From contig DATATB010000095.1 in NCBI GenBank assembly GCA_036268995.1, positions 5,876 to 69,875 of the forward strand: a DNA stretch of 64,000 nt. The letters are read 5' to 3'. Both the position numbers and the translations under genes were made by a program. Origin of the DNA: DATATB01 sp036268995. Its GTDB lineage: Bacteria > Planctomycetota > Planctomycetia > Pirellulales > PNKZ01. The notes beneath the pieces are model-generated. The model searched no databases. It was given only the letters and a program-made list of their open reading frames with translations, and was not told where the DNA came from. Shown piece by piece: positions 25,063 to 33,589 of the stretch; the first letter of the stretch is position 1, and every line of letters starts with the position of its first letter.

Positions 25063-26161
25063 GAACGGACCGCGGGCACTGGCACTCGCTCTGCCCGATC
25101 ATCGGTCCGGCACGATCTGGTGGCTGGCCGCGCTGCTGGCGGCGACGCTCGTGACGTTGGCCTGGATACCGGCCGCGCGGGCCGACGACGGCGACGCGCA
25201 GCCCACGAGTGCCTCACAGCCCTCGAGCCGGCAGGGCTGGTCGTCCAAGCTGCGGCGAACGGCCGGGCCAGCGTCCGGCATCGTCGGCACCGATACAGTG
25301 TCCAGCGGCATGCAGGCTCCTGCCCAATCGGGCCGGCAGCGCAGGCGCTTGAACCCTCTGAGCCGCTTCGAGTGGGGCGATTTGGGCCTGCCCGACAATG
25401 CCCCCAGCGCGAACAATGCCCCCGGCGCAGCCAGTGCACCCCGGGCAGCCAGTGCGCCGCGCCGCAAGGCGATCAGCGCCATCACGCCGGCCCAAGCGCT
25501 GATGCCGGCGAACGACGCTGCCGATGCGGGACCGGCATCACCCGGCGTGGCTCCCGACGCAACCGAAACTGCGGCCGACGAACCTCGGCAATTGGAGCTG
25601 GCCGCGCCCGGCGAGCAACTCGCGGGCGAAGAGCGCGTGGCGCAGCTCCCACTGGGGCCGAAAGTCCCCGCTTTCGAAGACACGTTCGGCCAAGGACCGC
25701 AGTCCCTGGAAGTGAACTGCGACCTCGAGCGTCAGAAGCTCAAGCCCATCAACGCCGTGACCAACAAAATCACCGCCGAGCCGGGCGCCTTTCCGCCGGA
25801 ATGCGGCATTGGCGAACTGACTTTCAAGACGCGTGATTTTTCGCCGATGACGTACACCTGGATTGCGTCCAACCTCTGCCATAAGCCGCTGTATTTCGAA
25901 CAGCCGCGCGTCGAGCGCTATGGGCACTCGCTGCCGCCGGTCATTCAACCGATCGTGTCGGCGACTCAGTTCTTCTTGAGCGTGCCCTTGCTGCCCTATA
26001 AGATGGGCATCGAACCGCCCAACGAATGCATCTATGCACTCGGGTATTATCGCCCCAGCAGTTGTGCACCGATGCAGATTCCGGGCGTGGCCATCAGCCT
26101 GAGAGGCGCCGTTTACGAGGCGGCCGTGATCACGGGCTTCGCCGTCGTGCTGCCTCCGTGA
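24995..26161 (+). CDS. Hypothetical exported Pro/Ala-rich protein
   Basis: A 388-residue protein starting at ATG 24995, with GGGAGAG nine bases before, inside the last 68 bases of guaB in another frame. Residues 35-55 (IWWLAALLAATLVTLAWIPAARA) form a signal or anchor. Residues 60-230 are low-complexity Ala/Pro/Ser-rich; a conserved-looking domain follows from about 250, with FTFGQGPQSLEVNC-like, FPPECGIGEL, TWIASNLCHKPLYFEQPRVERYG and YALGYYRPSSCAPMQ, containing four cysteines. No known domain recognised. The overlap suggests translational coupling with guaB. Confidence 0.7.
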   Translation: MTSRLRRKHPITPPNTRLARTSENGPRALALALPDHRSGTIWWLAALLAATLVTLAWIPAARADDGDAQPTSASQPSSRQGWSSKLRRTAGPASGIVGTDTVSSGMQAPAQSGRQRRRLNPLSRFEWGDLGLPDNAPSANNAPGAASAPRAASAPRRKAISAITPAQALMPANDAADAGPASPGVAPDATETAADEPRQLELAAPGEQLAGEERVAQLPLGPKVPAFEDTFGQGPQSLEVNCDLERQKLKPINAVTNKITAEPGAFPPECGIGELTFKTRDFSPMTYTWIASNLCHKPLYFEQPRVERYGHSLPPVIQPIVSATQFFLSVPLLPYKMGIEPPNECIYALGYYRPSSCAPMQIPGVAISLRGAVYEAAVITGFAVVLPP

Positions 26162-26164
26162 GAT

Positions 26165-26192
26165 GTCGGTCGTCCGTGGTCAGTTGTCAGTT
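26165..26192. repeat. One-sided period-7 array
   Basis: GTCGGTC, GTCCGTG, GTCAGTT, GTCAGTT in tandem, starting four bases after the stop of the preceding gene. No inverted partner is visible downstream, so this may be a decayed or half element of the class at 1870, 7932 and 53836. Confidence 0.65.
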
Positions 26193-26225
26193 GATGAGTG
26201 CGGCCACGGTTTGCCTGATGAATCA

Positions 26226-26276
26226 TAACCTTGCGGGCTCCTCGTCGCGGGATGCGCGGCGAGGCCCGCAGGGTTA
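26226..26276. repeat. Palindromic repeat reaching into the FmdB stop codon
   Basis: Left arm 26226-26244 (starting TAACCTTGCGGGC) and right arm 26260-26276 (ending CCCGCAGGGTTA) are imperfect inverted copies. The last three bases of the right arm are the TAA stop of the minus-strand zinc-ribbon gene. It lies between convergent genes and may terminate transcription. Confidence 0.65.
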
Positions 26277-26504
26277 ACCCATGCCGGCACAGCCGCCGGA
26301 TCCGCACTGTGGCCGGCCGCAGCCGCCGAAGTCCGCGGCACTCGGGGTCGATTTACTCGATCCGCCGGTATGAGCCACCGGCGCGCTCAGCAGCTTGGCC
26401 AGCCGCGGACTGCCGCAGGCGCTGCACTCGGGCGATTCGCCTGATCGCACCAGGTGCTCCTGGAGTTGGCCGCAAGCCTCACAGCGGTACTCATAGAGCG
26501 GCAT
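26274..26504 (-). CDS. FmdB family zinc-ribbon protein
   Basis: A 76-residue protein beginning MPLYEYRCEACGQLQEHL, the family signature, with the second pair CSACG near residue 28 giving a zinc ribbon CxxC-x14-18-CxxC. The C-terminal part is Gly/Ser/Cys-rich and ends CGRPQCGSGGCAGMG, like many members with a poorly conserved cysteine-bearing tail. Named after a putative regulator of formamidase; the true function is unknown. Start ATG 26504 is set by the conserved MPLYEY. It converges on the preceding gene. Confidence 0.85.
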   Translation of the reverse strand: MPLYEYRCEACGQLQEHLVRSGESPECSACGSPRLAKLLSAPVAHTGGSSKSTPSAADFGGCGRPQCGSGGCAGMG

Positions 26505-26654
26505 CAAGCTTCGCTTTCTCTTGCGGGTTCGATTCCGACCTGCCCATCCGGCCGTTTGAACATCGGCCGGTCGGTATATTATAGTTTTTCGAGCCCCGCG
26601 CCGGCAATTCCGAAGTTTGCCGGCCGCGAAGCGGTTGCTCTTAAGGATGCTCGG

Positions 26655-27356
26655 ATGCCAAGTCCTCACCGCCCGCCAAGCGGCATCACGCGGGAACAAG
26701 CGCGCGAGATCGATCGGCGGGCTCAAGCCGAATTCGCCATGTCGAGCCTCGTGCTAATGGAGAATGCCGGGCGCGGACTGGCTGATCAGTTCGGCGCCCT
26801 GCAGCTCGCGAGCCCCGTCTTGATTTGCTGCGGCACGGGCAACAACGGCGGCGACGGGCTCGTCATGGCCCGGCATCTCGATTTGCGGGGCGTGCCGGTG
26901 CGAGTTTTCGTTTGGGGCGAAGTCAATCGCTTCAGCACCGACGCCGCCTGCAACTTTGAAATTCTCAAACGCTGCGCGATCCCGATCGATGTTTGCGGAA
27001 CGGATGCGGCGGGCGAGCGGCTGGCCGCCGCAATCGCCGACTCAAACTGCATCGTCGATGCTCTGCTGGGGACCGGGGCGAAGGGCGAGCCACGACCGCC
27101 ATTGGATACCGTGATCGCTCAACTCAACGCCAGTCCGGTTGCTAAGCTGGCCGTCGACATTCCAAGCGGGCTCGATTGCGACACCGGAAAGCCCGCGGCC
27201 CACACTATCCGTGCCGCGCACACCTGCACGTTTGTCGCGGCCAAGGTGGGCTTCGCCTTCTCAGAGGCCAAGCCACACCTGGGCAGAGTTCACGTGCTTG
27301 ACATTGGCGCCCCGCGCGTACTCATCGACTCGGTCACGAATCCAGCGTCGGCTTAG
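26655..27356 (+). CDS. nnrE: NAD(P)H-hydrate epimerase
   Basis: A 233-residue YjeF_N-type protein that interconverts R and S forms of NAD(P)HX so the dehydratase can repair them. Motifs: ITREQAREIDRRA near residue 10, LMENAGRGLADQ, VLICCGTGNNGGDGLVMARHL (nucleotide binding), CIVDALLGTGAKGEPR, and AVDIPSGLDCDTGKP. ATG 26655 has AAGGA seven bases upstream. The dehydratase nnrD is a separate gene at 2397. It ends three bases before the stop of the convergent Gly/Tyr-rich gene. Confidence 0.92.
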   Translation: MPSPHRPPSGITREQAREIDRRAQAEFAMSSLVLMENAGRGLADQFGALQLASPVLICCGTGNNGGDGLVMARHLDLRGVPVRVFVWGEVNRFSTDAACNFEILKRCAIPIDVCGTDAAGERLAAAIADSNCIVDALLGTGAKGEPRPPLDTVIAQLNASPVAKLAVDIPSGLDCDTGKPAAHTIRAAHTCTFVAAKVGFAFSEAKPHLGRVHVLDIGAPRVLIDSVTNPASA

Positions 27357-27359
27357 GCA

Positions 27360-27674
27360 TTAAAACACGCCGAAGCCGGCGTAGTACCCGCCGCCGTACG
27401 GATAGTATCCGCCGCCCCAGCCGCCGTAGGAGCGGTACGGAGCGAAACCGCCGTAATAGGCTCGATACGGCCGAAAGCCGTAGCCATACCCATAGGGCCG
27501 ATAGTATCCGCCCCAACGGTAAGGCCGGTAGCCATACCCGTACCCGCCGTAGCCATAGCCCCAGCGGACGTTCTCAATCTTGACCGGCGCGGATGTACTT
27601 AGCGGCTCGCTGGCCATCGCCGTCGATGCACCAAATAGGCCGAGCAAAGCGGCCGCCACAATCATGGTTCTCAT
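27360..27674 (-). CDS. Small exported Gly/Tyr-rich protein
   Basis: A 104-residue protein. Residues 1-21 form a clear signal peptide ending in AMA, followed by a short linker and then a Gly/Tyr/Pro/Arg low-complexity region with GYGYGG, YRPYG and GGYY words to the C-terminus. The Shine-Dalgarno AAAGGAG precedes ATG 27674. Such sequences are found in surface or cell-envelope proteins and may form flexible or adhesive material, but no function is known. Codon-level repetition makes it prone to length change. Confidence 0.8.
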   Translation of the reverse strand: MRTMIVAAALLGLFGASTAMASEPLSTSAPVKIENVRWGYGYGGYGYGYRPYRWGGYYRPYGYGYGFRPYRAYYGGFAPYRSYGGWGGGYYPYGGGYYAGFGVF

Positions 27675-27939
27675 GGGTAGAACTCCTTTTTATCAAAGAC
27701 GCCCAATTCCGCCTGAAATGTTTTGCATTTCTCGTGCCGCGCGTTTTTTGATACGTGGCTCCGGCTTTTTCTGGTGCGATTGGAAGGCTTGAGGCTTCAA
27801 CCCTAGACTGGCAAAATCCTAGTTGGCTCGGTAACACCCGGGTCGCGCTGTGATAGATTTCGAGAAGACTGCCTCGTTCTGGCGGTAGACAGGCCACCTT
27901 TGGGCACTATCCGAAGTTTTTTTCCAGGGGACCCGTGGC

Positions 27940-28914
27940 GTGCGAATTGTCCTGTGCTATCCCGTTGAGCCACAGCATTTGAATCAGATCGCCGAGGCGG
28001 CGCCCGGCGCAGAAATCGTCGATGCCGGCCAGCACCGCATCGCGGACGAGATTCTCAACGCCGATATCTATTGCGGGCATGCCAAGGTGGTGCCGATTCC
28101 CTGGGACGAGGTCGTTCGCCAGGGGCGTTTGCAGTGGATCCAGTCGTCGGCGGCAGGCATGGACCATTGCCTCGTGCCGGCCGTCGTCGAGTCGGACATC
28201 ACGGTCACCAGCGCCTCGGGCGTGCTGGCCGACCAGGTGACCGAGCACACGCTAGCCCTGATGACGGGACTGTGCCGTAGCTTGCCCGTGTTTTTTCGGG
28301 CCCAACAGAAGCGAGAATTCATTCGCCGGCCGACACGCGACTTGCACGGCACGACCGTGGGTATCGTCGGCTTCGGCGGCAATGGGCGACGGCTGGCCGA
28401 AGTGCTGCGCACGCTCAAAGTGCGGATGCTGGCAACCGACATGTTCCCGGTCGACAAGCCCGAATATGTCGAGGCACTGCTGCCGCCCGAGCGGCTCGAC
28501 GAGATCCTGCCGCAAGTCGATTTTTTGGTGCTGGCCGCGCCGCTCACCAGCCAGACGCGCGGCATGATCGACCGCCGGGCGCTGGCACTGATGAAGCGCG
28601 ATGCGTTTTTGGTGAACATGGCCCGTGGGCCGCTGGTCGTGGAACAGGATCTGGTCGAGGTGCTGGAGTCCGGCCACCTGGCCGGCGCGGCCATGGATGT
28701 GACGGAAGTCGAGCCGCTGCCGCCGGCGAGCAAGCTGTGGGAGCTGCCAAACGTGATCATTACGCCGCACGTTGGCGGGCAAAGCCGGACGCGGATTGAG
28801 GACATGACCAACTTTTTTTGCGAAAATCTTCGCCGCTGGCAGTCTGGCCGGCCGCTGGCAAACCTGATCGACAAGCGGCTCGGCTTTCCGGTGCGCGGCG
28901 CGGAATCGGCCTGA
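27940..28914 (+). CDS. D-isomer specific 2-hydroxyacid dehydrogenase
   Basis: A 324-residue NAD-dependent enzyme. GTG 27940 follows AGGGGACC. The catalytic domain start MRIVLCYPVE is followed by the Rossmann motif GTTVGIVGFGGNGRRLAEVL near residue 135-155, then NMARGPLVVEQDLVEVLESGHLAGAAMDV (Arg and Glu of the catalytic triad region) and NVIITPHVGG with the catalytic His near 275. Members reduce or oxidise 2-keto acids such as glyoxylate, hydroxypyruvate or phosphoglycerate; the substrate is open. The 265-base upstream gap holds no gene. Confidence 0.88.
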   Translation: MRIVLCYPVEPQHLNQIAEAAPGAEIVDAGQHRIADEILNADIYCGHAKVVPIPWDEVVRQGRLQWIQSSAAGMDHCLVPAVVESDITVTSASGVLADQVTEHTLALMTGLCRSLPVFFRAQQKREFIRRPTRDLHGTTVGIVGFGGNGRRLAEVLRTLKVRMLATDMFPVDKPEYVEALLPPERLDEILPQVDFLVLAAPLTSQTRGMIDRRALALMKRDAFLVNMARGPLVVEQDLVEVLESGHLAGAAMDVTEVEPLPPASKLWELPNVIITPHVGGQSRTRIEDMTNFFCENLRRWQSGRPLANLIDKRLGFPVRGAESA

Positions 28915-29272
28915 TTTTTTCTTTGTTACAGTGCCTTTTCGGCCGCGTGCTGTCGCGCAAGCGCGCGCGGCGACCGCGGCCGTCATCTTCGTTGACAATC
29001 GGAACTTTGGTCGATCGCGGATGGTTGGCGGTGCGCAGCCCCCCCGGTTCTGTAGAGGGGGCCAGTGGCCTGCCGCGCTCTAGGCGCTGCCGAATCGGCC
29101 GGCTTAAGATGAATGCCGTATTGAATCTACTGCGTTCCTGTTTCCGGTGCAGCAAGGGCTTGCGCACCGGGTGCTCGAGTTCGTCGCCAGTCGATGCCAC
29201 GCATGGGTCGACCCACGACGAAACTTTTGCCGCGCAGCGTTCAATCAATGATGGAACAGGGGTGCACGCACG
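28915..29272. other. 358-bp noncoding region before the kinase gene
   Basis: I see no gene. Just after the dehydrogenase stop is GATTTTTTCTTTGTTAC, a T-rich stretch. A GC-rich segment at about 28940-28985 has alternating GCGC runs. The open frames crossing here are short Arg-rich shadows. No promoter can be called with confidence. Confidence 0.4.
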
Positions 29273-30376
29273 ATGTCCAATACGACTTTTCTTACCGGAT
29301 CGCAAACGCTGACTTTCAACGGTGGCCGCTCGGTGCGTTGCCCAGAAGAGCTCATCGAACGCTACCGTTCGCTGCTGGGCGATCAGCGGCTGAACTGGAC
29401 CGAGCACCATCGCTTTCTCCGCCCCCTGGGTTCTGGCGGGCAAGGCATCGTCTATCTCAGCGAGCGCCGCGGCACCGACAATTTCACGCTGCCCGTCGCA
29501 TTGAAAATCTTTTCGCCCGAGCCCTACGAAGATGCTCGGGCGTATGACGAAGCCATGAGCCGGATCGCGCACGTGGCGGCGCGAGTCGCACAGATTCAGC
29601 AGGACAATCTGCTGGACGTGCACAATTTCGTCGACCGCAACCGCATCCGCATCATGGAAATGGAATGGGTCGACGGCTTCGATCTGAGCCGCCTGCTCAC
29701 GCTCGAAATGCTCGACCGCGTGCGTAGCCGGGTGAGCAACCGCCGCTGGGAATACCTGAATAACGTGATCGTGACGGCCGGGCCGGTGCAGCCTCGCCTG
29801 AAGCCGGGCATCGCCATCGCCGTGTTGCGCGAATGCCTGGCGGCCTTGGCCGCGCTGCACCGCGAAGGCATCGTCCACGGCGACTTGAAGCCGTCGAACA
29901 TCATGCTCAAGCGGACGGGCAACGCCAAGATCATCGACATCGGTTCGGCCTTCGATCTGGAAAACGCGCCCACGCGGCGCAGTTGCACGCCGGCCTATTC
30001 GGCGCCCGAGGTGCTCGAAGGCAACGGCACGTCGCCGCGCTCCGACTTGTGCAGCCTGGGTTACGTGCTGATCGAAATGCTCTCCGGCTGCCCGCCGTTC
30101 AGCGGCATGAACACGTTCCGCGAATTGATGGAAGCCAAACGCATGCTCGTACAAAAACTGCCCGAGCGGCTGCCGCGCGAGGTGGTGTGCAACGAGCTGC
30201 TGATGAACCTGATCCGCAGCCTGATCGCGTCCGATCCGATGTGCCGTTTCCCCAGCGCCGAAGCGGCCGACTTGGTCAAGGAAGGCGCCGCCAGCTTCCA
30301 CCGGCAGCTCGTCAAGGGCGATCTGGCCAGCGAATACGAAAACGAAATCCGGCTATGGCTGGAAGAGCTGGAGTAA
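29273..30376 (+). CDS. Serine/threonine protein kinase with HGD and DIG motifs
   Basis: A 367-residue cytoplasmic Hanks-type kinase with no transmembrane segment. Glycine loop GSGGQG (53-58), ATP Lys78 (VALKIF), catalytic HGDLKPSN (202-209, Asp204), metal-binding DIG (222-224), and SAPEV (243-247) followed by SDLCSLGYVLIEML. The catalytic loop has HGD rather than HRD and the metal motif DIG rather than DFG; the acidic residues needed for activity are present. It carries an insertion of about 40 residues with RSRVSNRRWEYLNN between the N and C lobes. Substrates unknown; downstream is a membrane protein of unknown function 64 bases away. Confidence 0.88.
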   Translation: MSNTTFLTGSQTLTFNGGRSVRCPEELIERYRSLLGDQRLNWTEHHRFLRPLGSGGQGIVYLSERRGTDNFTLPVALKIFSPEPYEDARAYDEAMSRIAHVAARVAQIQQDNLLDVHNFVDRNRIRIMEMEWVDGFDLSRLLTLEMLDRVRSRVSNRRWEYLNNVIVTAGPVQPRLKPGIAIAVLRECLAALAALHREGIVHGDLKPSNIMLKRTGNAKIIDIGSAFDLENAPTRRSCTPAYSAPEVLEGNGTSPRSDLCSLGYVLIEMLSGCPPFSGMNTFRELMEAKRMLVQKLPERLPREVVCNELLMNLIRSLIASDPMCRFPSAEAADLVKEGAASFHRQLVKGDLASEYENEIRLWLEELE

Positions 30377-30440
30377 GCGGCCGATTTGTCTCGGCTGGAT
30401 GTTTTGGAAAGTGGCGCGCCCGAGTGCGGGCCCGCATCGT

Positions 30441-31094
30441 ATGGCCACCAGCGTCATTGATTCCTGGCTTCCCGGCACCCCCGAGCGATCGGCTGTGGAC
30501 GCGGAGCCCAGGCCCGGCACAGTGATCCCCGACTCCGGCGCCGCCGAGGCACCACGAGCCGAGTCAGCATTAGCCGAGGCTCCTTCAGCCGAAGGAGCTG
30601 CGCCGCCTTTTCAATTTCGCCTTCGCACGCTGCTGGGCCTGGTGGCCGCGGTGGGCGGACTGTGCGCCGTGCTCGTCAACATTGGACCGCTATGGTCGAC
30701 GCTTGTGCTGTGGACCGGCTTGCTGGTCGCCGCGCACGTGGCCGGCAACGCTTGCGGCACGAAGCGCACCAGCGCCGGACCCACTCGCACGCAACCGCTG
30801 TTGGGCTCGGTTCGCCGAAGTTTGAATTTGCGCGCTACGCGGCTGCGCCAGCGGAACGGCCCCGGGCCGTTGATGCTCGTGGGCGTGGGTGTGGGTGCCC
30901 TGACCGGTGGAGTGATCGGCACCGTGGTGCTGTGGGCCGTCTATTGGGAGGCCTTTGGGCTGGGGCCGGTCGGCGTCGGCGGCGCGAGCTCGGCTGTCGT
31001 CGGCGGCTTCCTCGGTTTTCTATCCGCCAGCTTTGTCGAAGTTGCCGGTCGGGCCTGGCAAGAAGCCAGCGGCGAATTGCCTTGGCGACGCTAG
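30441..31094 (+). CDS. Hypothetical membrane protein
   Basis: A 217-residue protein from ATG 30441 (in-frame ATG 30399 is possible; neither has a good Shine-Dalgarno). Residues 1-55 are Pro/Ala/Glu-rich and disordered, followed by RLRTLLGLVAAVGGLCAVLV, a membrane helix pair at about 58-100, then a basic loop and two further hydrophobic segments (about 145-170 and 180-205) with Gly/Val-rich GVGVGALTGGVIG. FRLRTLL before a helix is a common planctomycete start of membrane domains. No family recognised. It follows the kinase on the same strand and may be cotranscribed. Confidence 0.65.
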   Translation: MATSVIDSWLPGTPERSAVDAEPRPGTVIPDSGAAEAPRAESALAEAPSAEGAAPPFQFRLRTLLGLVAAVGGLCAVLVNIGPLWSTLVLWTGLLVAAHVAGNACGTKRTSAGPTRTQPLLGSVRRSLNLRATRLRQRNGPGPLMLVGVGVGALTGGVIGTVVLWAVYWEAFGLGPVGVGGASSAVVGGFLGFLSASFVEVAGRAWQEASGELPWRR

Positions 31095-31315
31095 CGGGCC
31101 TGCCAGCATTTCCGCAGGTCGAGACGCATACCGCCTGCTAGCAGCATTCGATGGGCTACACCTGGTTTGCACCCAGCCAGCGGCCCGAATCTTGGGCACA
31201 ACTCGCAAAGTCGACTAAACCGGCGAAGTCCCCCCGGTCGATATTCACGATGCACCCGTTGCTGTTCAGGCTCGCTGCGATGCGCGGCGGGCAGTTTCTC
31301 CACAGGACTGTTTTT

Positions 31316-33472
31316 ATGATGCGCCCCACGCTTCTGGCTGCTTGCATTCTGGCTGCATCTGCCAGCCTGGCCGGTGCCCAGGATTCCGACGATCCACAAC
31401 CGGCTCAGCCCACTTTGGGTCAGCGGCTGGGCAACTTCGGCCGGAACTTGTTTGGTGCCTCGGACGATTACGACCAGCCGCCCCCCAGCAATCCGCGACC
31501 GATGCCGACGTCAAAGCCGCGGCCCCGGTCGGGCTCGGCCGGCACGACCGCAATGGGCTCCAAGCTTCCGCGGACTGCCAGCACGCCCGCGCCCACTGCA
31601 CCAACGGCCGAAACACCCGACGCTGATGCGCCAACGGCGCGTGTCGCTCAAAGCAACAAGCTGTTCGATTCGCAACCGCCTTCGGCCGACGATGCCCCTC
31701 CGCCGCCAAGCGAAGAACCGATTGTCGCCGATGACGACGTGCAGTCTAGCCCGGCCCCGACGACCAGTTCGCGTCGGCGCGGCGGTGCTCCGGCGCCAGT
31801 CGCCCGGCGGCAGCCGAGCATCGACGATTCGGTTGCGCCGCTGGCCAACGAAGGGGGCCACCTGCGGCCCAGCCCGCTGCGCGAGACGCCCACGCCGCGC
31901 GTGGCACGTAGCGAACGGCTCGGTGGCCGCATGCCAGCCGCTGTCAGCCGAGAACCCGCCTCTCTCCCGGCAGACGATGCCGACCGCGTGTTGATCACGC
32001 GCAAAAGCCCCAACATCAGCATTGAGACGACCGGTCCGCGACGCATCACGGTCGGCAAAGAAGCCTCCTACACGGTGATCGTCAGCAATGCCGGCGACGT
32101 GTCGGCCAGCGACGTGGTCGTGTATGTCAACATGCCCCAGTGGGCCGAAGTCGCCGGTGCCCAGGCCAGCAGTGGCAGCACGGGCACCAGCGCCGAGCGT
32201 TCGGCCGAAGGTTATCAATGGCGCATCAGCAGCCTGGGAGCCCATAGCCGGCAGGAGCTGTCGCTACGGATCATTCCGCGCAAGAGCCAGCCGCTGGACT
32301 TGGCCGTGCGCTGGACCTGCTCGCCCAGCTCGTCGCAAGCCACGGTCGAAGTCGACGAGCCGAAGCTCGAGATGTCCATCAGCGGCCCGACCGACGTGAT
32401 CTACGGCGAGCATCAGCTCTACAAGTTGACGATTTCCAATCCCGGCACCGGCGACGCCGAGGGCGTCATGATCCAACTCGATCCGATCAATCCCAACGAA
32501 GGCACCACGGCCACCCATCGCATGGGCAAGCTGCCGGCCGGCAGCAGCAAGACGGTGGAAATCGAACTGACGGCCCGGCAGGCCGGCCACATTTCGATCA
32601 AAGCCGCGGCCGCGGGCGACGGCGACCTGAAAGCCTCGGCCGTGCAGAACGTGCTCGTCCGTCGCGCCGGACTGCAAGTCTCGATGACCGGCCCGAAATT
32701 GCACTACGCCGGCTCGTCCGCCACGTACGAAGTGCGCGTTCGAAACACGGGCGACGCCACTGCCCAGGACGTCTCGGTCGTGGCCACCGTGCCGCCGGAA
32801 GTGACCTTGGTTGCGGCCAGCGGCAACGGGCAGCTCGAAGCGGGACAAAACCGCATCGTCTGGCCGGTCGATGAAATCGCATCCGGCAGCGAAACCACCG
32901 TCAGCTTCAAGTGCATGATGAAGGGGACGGGCGCCAACCGCATCGAAGTCACGGCCATTTCCGACGATCTCAAGGAATCGGCCCTGGTTACCACACAGGT
33001 GATGGCCTTGGCCGACCTCGTGCTGGAAGTGACCGACACGCCGGGCCCGATTCCCGTCGGCCAGGAGATGATGTTCGACGTGCAGGTCCGCAATCGCGGC
33101 AGCAGCAGCGCCGAACAGGTGGAGCTGGTCGCTTACTTCTCTGACGGCTTCGAGCCGATCAGCGTCGAAGGCGGCAAGTACGAAATGGGCGCCGGCACGG
33201 TCCTGTTCAAGCCGATTGTCTCGCTGGCTGCCGGGTCTGAAACTTCTTTCAAGATCAAGGCCCGCGCCAGCACGGCCGGCAACCATCGCGTGCGTGTCGA
33301 GCTGCAATGCAAATCGCTCGGCACCCGGCTCACGCGAGAAGACTCCACGCTCTTCTACGGCGAAGACGGCACGCTGCCCAGCGGTCCGGCGGCGGCCAGC
33401 CCCTCGGCACCGAGCCCCTCGACATCGAGCGAAGACGGGCCACAGCCTCACTTGGCTCCCAGGCGGCAGTGA
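31316..33472 (+). CDS. Exported protein with four DUF11/CARDB-type repeats
   Basis: A 718-residue protein. Signal peptide 1-22 (MMRPTLLAACILAASASLAG) then a disordered Pro/Ser/Ala-rich region to about residue 215, then four Ig-like DUF11 repeats of about 110-120 residues each starting near PNISIETTGPRRITVGKEA, PKLEMSISGPTDVIYGEHQL, AGLQVSMTGPKLHYAGSSA and ADLVLEVTDTPGPIPVGQEM. The C-terminal 30 residues are Ser/Pro-rich. DUF11 domains occur in surface proteins; an adhesive or envelope role is plausible. ATG 31316 follows AGGA with eight-base spacing. Confidence 0.85.
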   Translation: MMRPTLLAACILAASASLAGAQDSDDPQPAQPTLGQRLGNFGRNLFGASDDYDQPPPSNPRPMPTSKPRPRSGSAGTTAMGSKLPRTASTPAPTAPTAETPDADAPTARVAQSNKLFDSQPPSADDAPPPPSEEPIVADDDVQSSPAPTTSSRRRGGAPAPVARRQPSIDDSVAPLANEGGHLRPSPLRETPTPRVARSERLGGRMPAAVSREPASLPADDADRVLITRKSPNISIETTGPRRITVGKEASYTVIVSNAGDVSASDVVVYVNMPQWAEVAGAQASSGSTGTSAERSAEGYQWRISSLGAHSRQELSLRIIPRKSQPLDLAVRWTCSPSSSQATVEVDEPKLEMSISGPTDVIYGEHQLYKLTISNPGTGDAEGVMIQLDPINPNEGTTATHRMGKLPAGSSKTVEIELTARQAGHISIKAAAAGDGDLKASAVQNVLVRRAGLQVSMTGPKLHYAGSSATYEVRVRNTGDATAQDVSVVATVPPEVTLVAASGNGQLEAGQNRIVWPVDEIASGSETTVSFKCMMKGTGANRIEVTAISDDLKESALVTTQVMALADLVLEVTDTPGPIPVGQEMMFDVQVRNRGSSSAEQVELVAYFSDGFEPISVEGGKYEMGAGTVLFKPIVSLAAGSETSFKIKARASTAGNHRVRVELQCKSLGTRLTREDSTLFYGEDGTLPSGPAAASPSAPSPSTSSEDGPQPHLAPRRQ

Positions 33473-33492
33473 GCAATCGAGTTCGAGCGCCG

Positions 33493-33561
33493 GTAGCGGA
33501 ATTCGTGAGAATTCCGAACGGTCTTCGAAAGGCTAGCCGGAAGTCTCACGACTTCCGCTAC
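33493..33561. repeat. Intergenic palindromic repeat, family D, copy 2
   Basis: Outer arms GTAGCGGAATTCGT and ACGACTTCCGCTAC, with two inner hairpins as in the 21882-21948 copy. The left inner hairpin has GTGAGA in its loop and the right one reads GGAAGTC-TCAC-GACTTCC. It lies between the convergent DUF11 and RNase D genes. Confidence 0.82.
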
Positions 33562-33589
33562 GCAGCGGCCGGCGCCCTTCGGCGCTTCA

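Noticed and set aside
27360..27674. The GY-rich coding region as a tandem DNA repeat
   Set aside because: It is a translated exported protein with a signal peptide and Shine-Dalgarno; the repetition is at the protein level.
28818..29312. A plus-strand frame across the gap before the kinase
   Set aside because: Basic, Ser-rich, overlapping the dehydrogenase end; no supporting start or similarity.
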